The notes: a model not told the origin generated them from the sequence alone. A stretch of DNA of 39,418 nt from Glycomyces buryatensis (GCF_004912275.1 NZ_STGY01000068.1:1-39418); one strand, 5' to 3'; shown: positions 16,287 through 24,032, counted from the stretch's first letter. Made by a program: numbers and translations.

Positions 16287-17222
16287 ATGACCATCCCCGC
16301 AAACGCCCCGGCCCCCCTCTACACCGATCCGGTGTTCGACGGGCCGACCGATCCCACCCTGGTCTACGACCCCGAGGGCGCCAAGTGGCACCTCTTCTAT
16401 ACGCAGCGGCGCGCGAACCAACCGGACGGCGGCGTCGCGTGGGTGCACGGCACCGACATCGGTCATGCGGTGAGTTCGGACGGTCACGAATGGACCTATA
16501 CCGGAATCCAGGTCATTCCGGACATCGAAAGCGGGAACACCTGGTGGGCGCCGGAAATCATGATCCACAATGGCGTCTGGCACATGTACGTGACCTATCT
16601 CGAAGGCGTGCGCGAAGACTGGTCCGGGCCGGCCGAGATCCGGCATTACACCTCGAACGACCTGGAGCAGTGGAAGTACGAGTCCACTCTCGACCTGGAT
16701 TCCGAGCGGGCCATCGACGCGACCGTCCACCGAACTCCGGATGGCAAGTGGCGCATGTGGTACAAGGACGAGCGCCGCGAAAGCCACATCTACACGGCCG
16801 ACTCCGACGACCTCTTCCACTGGGAGACAGCCGGACCCGCGGCAACCGACCAGGGCCAGGAGGGCCCCACCGTCTTCGAACTCGGCGGCGTCTACTGGAT
16901 GGTGACCGACGGCTGGTCCGGCCTCCTCGTCCGCCGCTCCACCGATCTGCGCTCCTGGCACCGCCAACCGATGCCACTGCTCTCCGGGCCAGGGAAGCGG
17001 GCCTTCGACGAAGCCATCGGCCACCACGCGATGGCCCTCCCGCAGGGCCTAGACGAGGGCTACCTCTACTACTTCACCCACCCCGGCGGCGGACGCCGGT
17101 CCACGGTGCAAGTTGCCCGCCTCCACGTTCGCGACGGCTGGCTACGATGCGACCGTGACGAACCATTCCCCTACGGGCCCGACCCCTCCCGGACCCCCGC
17201 CTTTCGAGGCGGCAGCGCCTGA
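16287..17222 (+). CDS. GH43/GH32-superfamily glycoside hydrolase-like protein
   Basis: A 311-residue protein with no signal peptide, predicted as a five-bladed beta-propeller. The N-terminal DPVFDGPTDPTLVYD contains the likely catalytic Asp. WHLFYTQRR, TWWAPEIMIHNGVWHMYVTY, DATVHRTPDGKWRMWYKDE and HIYTADSDDLFHWE are repeated blade elements typical of GH43/GH32 enzymes. It may cleave arabinose-, xylose- or fructose-containing sugars inside the cell; the substrate is not decided. ATG 16287 has GGAG six bases upstream. A LacI-type operator in its promoter suggests sugar induction. Its 3' end overlaps the start of the next gene by 68 bases. Confidence 0.8.
   Translation: MTIPANAPAPLYTDPVFDGPTDPTLVYDPEGAKWHLFYTQRRANQPDGGVAWVHGTDIGHAVSSDGHEWTYTGIQVIPDIESGNTWWAPEIMIHNGVWHMYVTYLEGVREDWSGPAEIRHYTSNDLEQWKYESTLDLDSERAIDATVHRTPDGKWRMWYKDERRESHIYTADSDDLFHWETAGPAATDQGQEGPTVFELGGVYWMVTDGWSGLLVRRSTDLRSWHRQPMPLLSGPGKRAFDEAIGHHAMALPQGLDEGYLYYFTHPGGGRRSTVQVARLHVRDGWLRCDRDEPFPYGPDPSRTPAFRGGSA
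17143..17148 (+). promoter_or_regulatory. -10 box for a leaderless transcript inside the GH43-like gene
   Basis: TACGAT is followed by exactly six bases and then GTG 17155. No Shine-Dalgarno sequence is near. The immunity-like array would then have its own promoter, embedded in the 3' end of the preceding gene. Confidence 0.5.
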
Positions 17223-17766
17223 ACCGGCCGCCGATGACAATACCGGCGCCGGATCAGGGTTGAATCTCGCGGACCGTGTCAGTTGGTGCCGTGCGCACCT
17301 GGATGCGCAGGACCAGCACAATTGGCCGCAGATCGTAGGCGACCCGCTGACCGTGGAGCCGTTCTCCTGGTACCCGGATGAACTGGTTCAGTTGCATGGC
17401 ATGTTCGACGGGCTGCAAACCAGTTTGTTGCAGTTCCATCCGTACGAGCGGCAAGTGATGCGATTGAACGAGGGCAAACCGGCCGTGACCCTCGGATTGG
17501 GCGCCGTCTACCACGTCTTCACCGTCTCGCTTGAGCTGAAGTCGCTCGAAGTGACCCTGTGGGACGAGACCGACCACGAGACGCCGGAAATGTGGGAGGA
17601 AGGCGAGGAACCGGAACCGGTCTTCACTTGCCGAGATCCCCTGATGTTCTTCGACGAGTACATCTTCGGGCCGAAGTACCCCGAGCTGATCGATGACATC
17701 CTCGAAGTCGACCCCGACCACCTTGTGAACGACAAGTGGCGCGGCCTCCTGGCGCAGATCAACTGA
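17155..17766 (+). CDS. SUKH-like immunity protein, first of five
   Basis: A 203-residue acidic protein. After a proline-rich, low-complexity start (about 1-35) the body reads like a SUKH/SMI1-KNR4-type fold: an N-terminal helix, WYPDELVQLHGMFDGLQTSL, a central set of strands (YHVFTVSLELKSLEVTLWDE) and the ending FFDEYIFGPKYPELIDDI, whose F/LGPxYxEL motif recurs in all five neighbours. SUKH proteins neutralise toxins in contact-dependent and polymorphic toxin systems. Start GTG 17155 is taken from the -10 box spacing; GTC and GCC codons around it offer no alternative. The assignment is by pattern, not search. Confidence 0.6.
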   Translation: MTNHSPTGPTPPGPPPFEAAAPEPAADDNTGAGSGLNLADRVSWCRAHLDAQDQHNWPQIVGDPLTVEPFSWYPDELVQLHGMFDGLQTSLLQFHPYERQVMRLNEGKPAVTLGLGAVYHVFTVSLELKSLEVTLWDETDHETPEMWEEGEEPEPVFTCRDPLMFFDEYIFGPKYPELIDDILEVDPDHLVNDKWRGLLAQIN

Positions 17767-17807
17767 ACCCCCATGTGACCGAACCCGATTGAGGAGTTGC
17801 AGCCGCG

Positions 17808-18347
17808 ATGATGGAGCAGAAGATAGCCCGGCTGCGGGAGCTCAACGCCGTCGCTGAGCTGGAGCGGCGCTGCTGGGACGAGGAGTACCCCGAGGAGTAC
17901 GACGAGCCTCGGTTGGAGCTCGGGGATCCGGTCGAATTGTCCAAGGATTACCCCGGCGGGCTCGCCTCGCTGTACGCGTCGGTCGGCGATGCCTCGTTCG
18001 GCGACGTCGGGTTCCTGCGCGAGCCGGATTTCGACTCGGCCAAGGCGGTGGACTCTCTCGGCGAGCCGATCGACGATCATCCCCGACTTCAGATCGGCAA
18101 TGTCGGCGCTGAGGATGCGATCCTTCTCGATCTGACCTCTGGCAGTGTCATGGTCTACTACTCCTTGTACTTCAAATATCGCTGGGACTCAGGCGTCATG
18201 CTCGAGTGCACCGACGTCCCGGAGTTCGTGGACACGGTCGCGCTGGGGCCTCGTTATCGGGAGATCCGCGGACCGCTCTCCAGGACGAAGGAATGGTGGG
18301 CCGAAGACCCTTGGTACGTCTATCTTCAGGAAATCGGGATGGCCTAG
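17808..18347 (+). CDS. SUKH-like immunity protein, second of five (duplicate A)
   Basis: A 179-residue acidic protein, paralogous to the next gene along its whole length. Shared blocks are the start MMEQKIARL, AVAELERR, RLELGDPVEL, YPGGLASLYA, FGDV, a strand pair LDLTSGSVMVYYSLYFKYRW and the ending DVPEFVDTVALGPRYREI, then EDPWYVYLQEIGMA. The GPRYREI element is the array signature. GAGGAG at 17791-17796 is about 11 bases before ATG 17808; ATG 17811 is the alternative. It starts 41 bases after the first array gene. Divergence is concentrated in the middle, around residues 20-30 and 70-95. Confidence 0.65.
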   Translation: MMEQKIARLRELNAVAELERRCWDEEYPEEYDEPRLELGDPVELSKDYPGGLASLYASVGDASFGDVGFLREPDFDSAKAVDSLGEPIDDHPRLQIGNVGAEDAILLDLTSGSVMVYYSLYFKYRWDSGVMLECTDVPEFVDTVALGPRYREIRGPLSRTKEWWAEDPWYVYLQEIGMA

Positions 18348-18395
18348 ACCTCCTGGCGCAGCTCAACTGAACCCGATTGAGGAGTTACTGCCCTG

Positions 18396-18944
18396 ATGAT
18401 GGAGCAGAAGATCGCCCGACTGCTGGAGCTCGACGCCGTCGCTGAGCTGGAGCGGCGCTGGGATGAGGATGACGAGTTCGCCGAGAACTACAACGATTCG
18501 CGGTTGGAGCTCGGGGATCCGGTCGAATTGACCGAGAACTATCCGGGCGGGCTCGCCTCTCTGTACGCGTTGGCCGGCGGTTGCCGGTTCGGCGACGTCG
18601 TGTTCCGGCGCGAGCCGAGTTTCAGTTCAAGCCCGCCGGTGGGCGGCGACAACGGCGAGCCGATCGACGATCGTGCCCGAATTCAGATCGGCAGAGTCGG
18701 CAGTGAGAGCGACACGATCTTCCTCGACATGGCCTCCGGCAGCGTCATGATCTACTGCTACATGTACTTCAAATGGGGTTGGGACTCAGGTGTAATCCTC
18801 GAGTGTGCCGACGTCCCGGAGTTCGTGGACACGGTCGCGCTGGGGCCTCGCTATCGCGAGATCTACGGACCGCTCTCCAAGACGAAAGATTGGTTGGTCG
18901 AGGACCCTTGGTACATATATCTTCAGGAAATCGGGATGGCCTAG
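18396..18944 (+). CDS. SUKH-like immunity protein, third of five (duplicate B)
   Basis: A 182-residue paralog of the previous gene, produced by tandem duplication (see the 17745/18349 repeat). N- and C-termini are nearly identical to copy A (MMEQKIARLLELDAVAELERR; DVPEFVDTVALGPRYREIYG), while the central PSFSSSPPVGGDNGEP segment differs in sequence and length. This fits immunity duplicates drifting towards different toxins. GAGGAG at 18380-18385 precedes ATG 18396; ATG 18399 is also possible. The stop TAG 18942-18944 runs straight into the next gene. Confidence 0.65.
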   Translation: MMEQKIARLLELDAVAELERRWDEDDEFAENYNDSRLELGDPVELTENYPGGLASLYALAGGCRFGDVVFRREPSFSSSPPVGGDNGEPIDDRARIQIGRVGSESDTIFLDMASGSVMIYCYMYFKWGWDSGVILECADVPEFVDTVALGPRYREIYGPLSKTKDWLVEDPWYIYLQEIGMA

Positions 18945-20107
18945 CGAACGTCGGGCGCGATGTCGAGCGGGTCAAGGCCGCCTTTCCTCTGCATCGCGAA
19001 ACCTCATGGTCGCTTCCCCCAGGGCGAACCGCGCCCGGCGAGAGCGCCGGAGCTCTCGCGACGATCGCGTCGCTGTACGAGATCACCTACGCCCCATGCT
19101 GCGGCTCGCTGACGTTCTGGACCCTGGAGCAGATAACTGCTAGCCAAGCCGACGTGGCAGACGACTTGGGGGACTGGGAATTCCGGGAACCCGAGCCGGA
19201 CCGGTGGGTCCATATTGCTCGGTGTGGGAACGCCTCCGTCTACCTGCACCTCGACGCAGGCACCGTGGCGGTGACCAGCGCGGATGAGATGAAGGCCGGA
19301 GGCGACAAGCTGCGTAGGCTCGCCGATGACCTTCCAGAATTCTTCCACCGCTACGTGTTCGGGCCCGAGTACCCGCTGATCGAGATGAACCCGTCTCAGA
19401 TGACGGTGCATCTGGACGACCAGGACGGCTGGCTCGCACTGCTCGAAACCGCCGGATGCTTCGAACACCAAGCCTTGGTGCAGTTGAAAACCCAGTGGGA
19501 CCGGCAGCTCTCCCGTCCGACCTACACTCCTCCCAAGGCGTGGATAGAGGCCGAGCCCAGTGATTCGGAGCTCGAATTCAAACGACGGCTCGCCCTCCTC
19601 ACCAAGGCCGCCGATAGGCTTAAACCGGCCAAGTTCGAGCAGTGGGACCTCGCCCTCATGAGCATCGGCCACTACAAGGGAGCCCCGATGGCGATCAAGC
19701 CGCAGCTCCCGCAGGACTTGTGGCGGCTTTATCGAATGCAGTCGATGTCCGCCTATGGGGTGCTTCAGTTCGGCAGCGACGGCATGATCTACGAACGCTC
19801 CGATCAGCTCGCGAAGACGTTCAAGTCATGCGGCGTCGACCCCGGCGAAAGCGACCGGTGGCTGGCCATCGCGCTGTATCACGGGAAAGCGACCTTGCTG
19901 CTGCACCGCGAAACCGGAGAGGTCGCGGGACTGGAACCGGCGCCCGCGAACCGGCTGCGATCGTTCGGGTCGGACCTGTTCGCCTTCGTCAACGAATTCG
20001 GGATCGGCCCCCGCCACGGTGAACTGTGTTTCAGCGAGCGGGATCGCAGGCAGGCAAGGAATGCCCGGCAATGGCTGGAATTCCTCCAAGCGAATGACCT
20101 GATCTGA
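18908..20107 (+). CDS. Two-domain SUKH-like protein, fourth of five, start unclear
   Basis: About 400 residues with two SUKH-like domains. Domain 1 begins near DVERVKAAFPLHRETSW, has ALATIASLYEITYAPCCGSL and ends FFHRYVFGPEYPLIEMN. Domain 2 (from about KAADRLKPAKFEQWDLAL) has LPQDLWRLYRMQSMSAYGVL, WLAIALYHGKATLLLH and ends LFAFVNEFGIGPRHGEL. No in-frame ATG or GTG exists between the previous stop (18944) and position 19270; the nearest starts lie inside the previous gene: TTG 18908 (GAGGA just ahead, used here), TTG 18890, GTG 18803, ATG 18773. Either translation begins in the overlap or the 5' end was lost in the rearrangement that made the neighbours. Confidence 0.6.
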   Translation: MVHISSGNRDGLANVGRDVERVKAAFPLHRETSWSLPPGRTAPGESAGALATIASLYEITYAPCCGSLTFWTLEQITASQADVADDLGDWEFREPEPDRWVHIARCGNASVYLHLDAGTVAVTSADEMKAGGDKLRRLADDLPEFFHRYVFGPEYPLIEMNPSQMTVHLDDQDGWLALLETAGCFEHQALVQLKTQWDRQLSRPTYTPPKAWIEAEPSDSELEFKRRLALLTKAADRLKPAKFEQWDLALMSIGHYKGAPMAIKPQLPQDLWRLYRMQSMSAYGVLQFGSDGMIYERSDQLAKTFKSCGVDPGESDRWLAIALYHGKATLLLHRETGEVAGLEPAPANRLRSFGSDLFAFVNEFGIGPRHGELCFSERDRRQARNARQWLEFLQANDLI

Positions 20108-20120
20108 TCGAGGAGGACAT

Positions 20121-20651
20121 GTGGAACTGCACGAGAAGGTCGCGAGGGTTCGCGCTCGACTGCCCGAGCTCGACCAGGGGGAGTGGCCGCCCGTACTCGG
20201 AGGCCCTGCGGCGCTTGACGTCAGCGCGGAATTCCCCGAAAGTCTGCGCCCCCTCTACGAGGTGTTCGACGGCCTCTCGGCGGAAGTGATCCAGGTCGAC
20301 CGAACCGGCAGGGTCCTTGAGTCCGTCACGATTGCCGCCGAGTCGGATCTGTTCGACCCGATTCCGGACCTGGTGCAGTTCGGCAATGTCATCTTCGGCT
20401 CCATGCTCGGCGTCTCGATGTCGAACGGCGGCGTTCACCTGGTCAGCGAGGCCTCGTTTATGGACGCCTTGGAACAGTTCGAGCTCCTGGAAACCGACCC
20501 GATCGCGCCCGACGCCATCGCCTTCGCCGACGCTTTCCTCTTCGGCCCCAGATATTTTGAGCTCATCGACCTGGCCGGGGGATACCCGAATCCCGGGACC
20601 CGGCATCGGGACGCATGGCGGCTCGTCCTCGAAGACCTCGGTCTCCTCTAA
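20121..20651 (+). CDS. SUKH-like immunity protein, fifth of five
   Basis: A 176-residue acidic protein with the array pattern: MELHEKVARVRARLPEL at the start, FPESLRPLYEVFDGLSAEVIQ, strands VQFGNVIFGSMLGVSMSNGGVHL and the ending FADAFLFGPRYFELIDL. AGGAGG at 20111-20116 is four bases before GTG 20121. An ATG at 20119 is in another frame with no conserved product. It lies 13 bases after the two-domain gene, so the array is probably one transcript. No toxin gene is adjacent; it ends before the GH12 promoter region. Confidence 0.65.
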   Translation: MELHEKVARVRARLPELDQGEWPPVLGGPAALDVSAEFPESLRPLYEVFDGLSAEVIQVDRTGRVLESVTIAAESDLFDPIPDLVQFGNVIFGSMLGVSMSNGGVHLVSEASFMDALEQFELLETDPIAPDAIAFADAFLFGPRYFELIDLAGGYPNPGTRHRDAWRLVLEDLGLL

Positions 20652-20743
20652 CGTTCCCCGCGCACACACGCGAGCACCCGGCCCCGGCCCGAAGGCCTCG
20701 TGGGTCTCATCGGCCACCTCGACCGATTCATTAGATCTCTATT

Positions 20744-20794
20744 TGTTTGTTTAATCGACAAACATTGACAGCGACGCCAGGGATATAGGAGAAT
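20744..20794 (+). promoter_or_regulatory. Endoglucanase promoter with palindromic operator
   Basis: TGTTTGT (20744-20750) and ACAAACA (20758-20764) are perfect 7-base inverted arms with a 7-base centre. TTGACA follows at once (20765-20770), and GAGAAT (20789-20794) is 18 bases further. The A+T-rich palindrome abutting the -35 looks like a regulator site. A GCCAGG/CCTGGC hairpin lies in the leader at 20808-20826. Confidence 0.55.
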
Positions 20795-20894
20795 GTCTAT
20801 GTATCAAGCCAGGTGTCACTCCTGGCACGTTCCGACACGAAATCTGTGCGCCCACGGTGGTCCGCACCGGCCGCGCACAAGAAGGAAAGGTCAG

Positions 20895-21650
20895 ATGAAA
20901 TCCGTCAAGAACAAGCCGGCCGTTCTCGGCCGGCTGGCCCTGGCCATCCTCGTGATCGCCGGGCTCCTGGGTTTCGCGTCTCCGGCGCAGGCCCAGGTCT
21001 TCTCCACTTGCGATAGGTGGGGGGCGTACCAGCAAGACGACTGGTCGATCTACAACAACATCTGGGGCGAGAACTACGGCACGCAGTGCCTGCACGTCAA
21101 CAGCGTCAACTCGTGGTACGTCGACTCGACCCAGTCCGGTGGCGGCATCAAGTCGTACCCGAACACCGGGGTCAGTCCTCGAACCCCCTTGTCGCAGATG
21201 GCGAACGCCGGGTTCACGTACAACACCTCGTCGGCCCCCGCCGCCAGCGGGGACTGGTGGAACTGGACGGCGGACCTCTGGTCCACCGGCAACCAGGACG
21301 AGATCATGATCTTCACCAGCTGGCAACCGCAGGGGCCGGCAGGCGGTTGGGGCACGCAGATCGCGAGCAACGTGACGGTCGGCGGCATCCTCTACCAGTC
21401 GGTCTGGCAGGCCGATCCCGGCTGGAACGTCCTGCAGTTCATCCCCGCCAACCAGAACGATGAAGGCTACGTGGACGCCCTGGCGACCTGGCAATGGGCC
21501 GCGTCGCAAGGCCTCCTGCGCAACACCGACTTCGACACGATGCAGTTCGGCCTCGAGATCACCTCGACCAGCGGTGAGTCGAAGAGGTACTCGCTGAACG
21601 AATACCACGCCTGGTGGACCAACACGTCCGGCGGCGGGTCGGGCATCTAA
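20895..21650 (+). CDS. Secreted GH12 family endoglucanase
   Basis: A 251-residue exported glycoside hydrolase of family 12 (beta-1,4-glucanase or xyloglucanase). A Sec signal peptide (MKSVKNK, hydrophobic RLALAILVIAGLLGFASPA, AQA at 31-33) is followed by a mature domain starting QVFSTCDRW. Glu136 in QDEIMIFTSW is the expected nucleophile and Glu221 in MQFGLEITS the acid/base. Cys39 and Cys65 may form the usual disulfide. There is no carbohydrate-binding module. GAAGGAAAGG at 20881-20890 precedes ATG 20895; an in-frame upstream ATG at 20793 would destroy the signal peptide and is rejected. It has its own promoter and terminator. Confidence 0.92.
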   Translation: MKSVKNKPAVLGRLALAILVIAGLLGFASPAQAQVFSTCDRWGAYQQDDWSIYNNIWGENYGTQCLHVNSVNSWYVDSTQSGGGIKSYPNTGVSPRTPLSQMANAGFTYNTSSAPAASGDWWNWTADLWSTGNQDEIMIFTSWQPQGPAGGWGTQIASNVTVGGILYQSVWQADPGWNVLQFIPANQNDEGYVDALATWQWAASQGLLRNTDFDTMQFGLEITSTSGESKRYSLNEYHAWWTNTSGGGSGI

Positions 21651-21718
21651 CCGCAAGTCCGCGCGACAGACGCCGCGCTCGGCCTGCGCGCAGAGCTGAA
21701 CGCCGGACTCGAACTGTG

Positions 21719-21760
21719 GGGCCGGTCGATCCACCACCTTGGATCGACCGGCCCTTTCGG
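21719..21760 (+). terminator. Terminator after the endoglucanase
   Basis: A perfect 15-bp stem, GGGCCGGTCGATCCA (21719-21733) and its complement (21740-21754), with a 6-base loop CCACCT and a following TTT. It stands 69 bases after the endoglucanase stop. Confidence 0.85.
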
Positions 21761-21841
21761 ATGCCCTCGGCCGCGCCCTGGGGTTCGGCCCGATCTGATC
21801 GAGGCACTTGAACCTGAGGGTCCGTCCCCGCTCCGGCCGGA

Positions 21842-21847
21842 TAGATT
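21842..21847 (+). promoter_or_regulatory. -10 box for a leaderless transcript
   Basis: TAGATT followed by six bases and ATG 21854, with no ribosome binding site in between. Confidence 0.5.
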
Positions 21848-21853
21848 TGCGGC

Positions 21854-22744
21854 ATGAGCATCACGCCAGCGCGTTTCGAGGTCTTCGACCAGCGGTTCAG
21901 CGTCGCCGGGGACCGCTACCTCGAATGCCTCTTCGAGGACGGCCGGTGGACCGAGGGCCCCGTCTACGTCCCGTCCGGTCGGTACCTGCTCTTCAGTGAC
22001 ATCCCGAACGACCGGATGATGCGCTGGGACGAGACCGACGGCTCGGTCAGCGTCTTCCGTTCCCCCGCCGGCTACACCAATGGCCACACTCTCGACCGCC
22101 AGGGCCGCCTGGTGAGCTGCGAGCATGGCGAGCGCCGCGTGACGCGCACCGAGCTCGACGGCTCCACCACCGTCCTGGCCGACCGCTGGAACGGGAAGCG
22201 GCTCAACAGCCCCAACGATGTCGTGGTCGCCTCCGACGGCTCGATCTGGTTCACCGACCCGCCCTACGGCATCCTCAGCGACTATGAAGGCCACCGGGCC
22301 GAACCGGAGATCGACGGCTGCCATGTGTACCGGATCGACCCGGGTTCAGGGGAAGTCGAGCGCGTCGCGGACGACTTCGAGCGCCCCAACGGCCTCGCCT
22401 TCGCACCCGACGAGCGCACCCTCTACATCGCCGACACTGCTCGCGGACACATCAGGGCCTTCAGGGTCGAAGGCCGCAAACTGGTCGGCGGCGAAGTGTT
22501 GTGCGAATCACCGGAAGGAAATTTCGACGGCCTCCGCATCGACGTCGAGGGCCGACTGTGGGCCGCTGCGGCCGACGTCTACTGCTTCCACCCCGACGGC
22601 ACCCTCCTCGCCAAGCTGCCGATTCCCGGGCCGGCGGTGTCCAACGTGGTCTTCGGTGGACCGAAACGCAACCGCCTGTTCATCACCGCGACCAGTGCGG
22701 TCTACTCGATTCTCTTGGGCACCAATGGTTCCTGGAGGCTCTGA
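21854..22744 (+). CDS. SMP-30/gluconolactonase family protein
   Basis: A 296-residue six-bladed beta-propeller lactonase, cytoplasmic (no signal peptide). The divalent metal ligands of the family are recognisable: Glu34 in RWTEGPVYV, Asn121 in LNSPNDVVV, Asn179 in RPNGLAFAPD and Asp194 in YIADTA. GSIWFTDPPYGI is the characteristic blade with the substrate loop. It probably hydrolyses a sugar lactone such as gluconolactone. Translation appears leaderless from ATG 21854. It follows the endoglucanase terminator, so it is an independent unit, although both would serve sugar use. Confidence 0.9.
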   Translation: MSITPARFEVFDQRFSVAGDRYLECLFEDGRWTEGPVYVPSGRYLLFSDIPNDRMMRWDETDGSVSVFRSPAGYTNGHTLDRQGRLVSCEHGERRVTRTELDGSTTVLADRWNGKRLNSPNDVVVASDGSIWFTDPPYGILSDYEGHRAEPEIDGCHVYRIDPGSGEVERVADDFERPNGLAFAPDERTLYIADTARGHIRAFRVEGRKLVGGEVLCESPEGNFDGLRIDVEGRLWAAAADVYCFHPDGTLLAKLPIPGPAVSNVVFGGPKRNRLFITATSAVYSILLGTNGSWRL

Positions 22745-22847
22745 TCGCCACGCCCCATGCGGCGAAGCGCTCCTGACGGCCGGTTTCCTTCCCGGCTGCG
22801 AGATATGGTCACTGTGTTTATTATTTCGAGCGGTGACGGGAGCTTCG

Positions 22848-23654
22848 ATGCCCGGACAAGACGAGATAGCACGTCAGCTGGCCGAGTCGAGAGCGGCTCT
22901 GGCGCAGGCGACAGCCTCGCCTGAGGACCACCAGGCCCAGCCGGTGACGGCCGAATCGGCGCGGGGCCTCATCAGCGTGACCCTCGGGGCCGACGGCCGG
23001 GTCGAGCGGATCAAGGTGGAGCCCAAGGGGTTCAAGGAGGGCTCCGACTTCATCGCCGAGCACGTGCAGCTCGCGATGAATGACGCCCTGGCACAGCGGT
23101 CCAAAATGGTCGGCACTGACGAACCGGTTCCCGACCTGGGCTCCATCAACGAGTCCATGGCCGCGATTCAGGACTCCTCCCTGCGCCAGTTTCAGGCCAT
23201 GAGCGCCTCGATCACCCAGGTCATGGGCAAGCTGGGTCGAAGGCAGGAGGTCCGAATGTTCGGAGAAGAACAGATTGCGCAGCAGCTCGCCGCCACGCGC
23301 GAGACTCTGTCGCAGGGTCCCACTTCGGCTGGCGCGCAGACAGAGCCGATCAAGACCGAGGCCGCCGACGGGCGCATCAAGATCACCCTCGGCACCGACG
23401 GCCGGTTCGAGCCGATCAAGATGACCCTCAGCGCCCTCAAGGACGGCCCCGAAGCGCTCGTCGAACAGCTCAAGCTGGGCCTGAACGACGCGCTCGACCA
23501 GCGGACCGAGATGATCGGCGCCCCCGCGCCCGTCGCAGATCCGGAGGCCATGAACCAGAGACTGGCCGGCCTCCAGGACGCGTCACTGCGCCAGTTCCAG
23601 GACATGAGCGCCTCGATCGGCGAGGTCATGAGCAAACTCAACGGAGGCCGATGA
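22848..23654 (+). CDS. Double YbaB/EbfC-domain protein
   Basis: A 268-residue protein of two YbaB/EbfC-like domains in one frame. Copy 1 (about 1-130) has DEIARQLAESRAAL, LISVTLGADGRVERIKVEP and LRQFQAMSASITQVMGKL. Copy 2 (about 135-268) has EQIAQQLAATRETL, RIKITLGTDGRFEPIKMTL and LRQFQDMSASIGEVMSKL. Single YbaB proteins bind DNA as dimers; versions next to WXG100 genes are frequent in actinomycetes, with unknown role. An internal ATG (MFGEEQIAQQL) marks the fusion point of what may once have been two genes. GGAG precedes ATG 22848. The stop overlaps the next start by four bases (ATGA), so the genes are coupled. Confidence 0.85.
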   Translation: MPGQDEIARQLAESRAALAQATASPEDHQAQPVTAESARGLISVTLGADGRVERIKVEPKGFKEGSDFIAEHVQLAMNDALAQRSKMVGTDEPVPDLGSINESMAAIQDSSLRQFQAMSASITQVMGKLGRRQEVRMFGEEQIAQQLAATRETLSQGPTSAGAQTEPIKTEAADGRIKITLGTDGRFEPIKMTLSALKDGPEALVEQLKLGLNDALDQRTEMIGAPAPVADPEAMNQRLAGLQDASLRQFQDMSASIGEVMSKLNGGR

Positions 23655-23986
23655 CCATGCCGGGCTTTGACGTCGACCCCGAGACGATGCGGCGGTCCGC
23701 CGACGAACTCGACGCGGCCACTGCGGAGGTCCAGGCGCTGCTCGACAAGTTCACTGGGGCCGTCGAGCAGTTCGCCGACGCCTTCGGTGGCGACACGATC
23801 GGTTCGCTTGGCGGCGTTGGGCACCAGCTCTGTATGGATGCTCTGACCGAATCCTTCACCGCCGACATCGAAGACCTGACCGGTCTGGCGCAGGCGGTCC
23901 GCGACATGGCGGACGACCACCAAGGAGCCGATGACGAGATCGGCGAGGCCTTCAAGCTGCTCAACCGCAGTATCGGCAAGTCCTGA
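23651..23986 (+). CDS. EspC/WXG100-like type VII secretion target
   Basis: A 111-residue all-helical protein: FDVDPETMRRSADELDAATAEV forms the first helix, a glycine-containing turn (FGGDTIGSLGGVG) follows, and FTADIEDLTGLAQAVRDMADDHQGADDEIGEAFKLL forms the second. This is the helical hairpin form of small ESX/type VII substrates such as EspC, without a clear W-x-G. Such proteins are exported with, or chaperone, larger effectors. ATG 23651 overlaps the previous stop. It is second in a four-gene block with the double YbaB gene, the carrier and the toxin. Confidence 0.75.
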   Translation: MTMPGFDVDPETMRRSADELDAATAEVQALLDKFTGAVEQFADAFGGDTIGSLGGVGHQLCMDALTESFTADIEDLTGLAQAVRDMADDHQGADDEIGEAFKLLNRSIGKS

Positions 23987-24020
23987 CCACCGGCCCTGTC
24001 GCAAGTACCAATCCTAAAAG

Positions 24021-24032
24021 GAGAGCGCTCTC
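24021..24032. promoter_or_regulatory. 12-bp palindrome between ribosome binding site and start codon
   Basis: GAGAGCGCTCTC is a perfect palindrome immediately after AAAAGGA and directly before TTG 24033. The AAAAGGAG Shine-Dalgarno sequence overlaps its first bases. As RNA it could fold or pair and limit ribosome access, so translation of the carrier may be held low. Confidence 0.4.

Larger units (their letters stand above)
17745..18944 (+). repeat. Tandem duplication of an immunity-like gene with its leader
   Basis: The 26-base tail of the first array gene plus the start of its spacer (17745-17770) recurs with one change at 18349-18374, directly after the stop of the second gene, where it has no coding use. 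Both copies lead through GATTGAGGAGTT into a start at ATGATGGAGCAGAAGAT. The unit is therefore about 600 bp: gene tail, spacer and gene. This is a clear footprint of unequal duplication. Confidence 0.8.

Noticed and set aside
20119..20200. ATG 20119 as the start of the fifth immunity-like gene
   Set aside because: It is in another frame and gives no SUKH-like product; GTG 20121 keeps the conserved text.
20793..20894. Upstream ATG 20793 as start of the endoglucanase
   Set aside because: It would put 34 mostly polar residues before the signal peptide; ATG 20895 has a strong ribosome binding site and a standard signal peptide.
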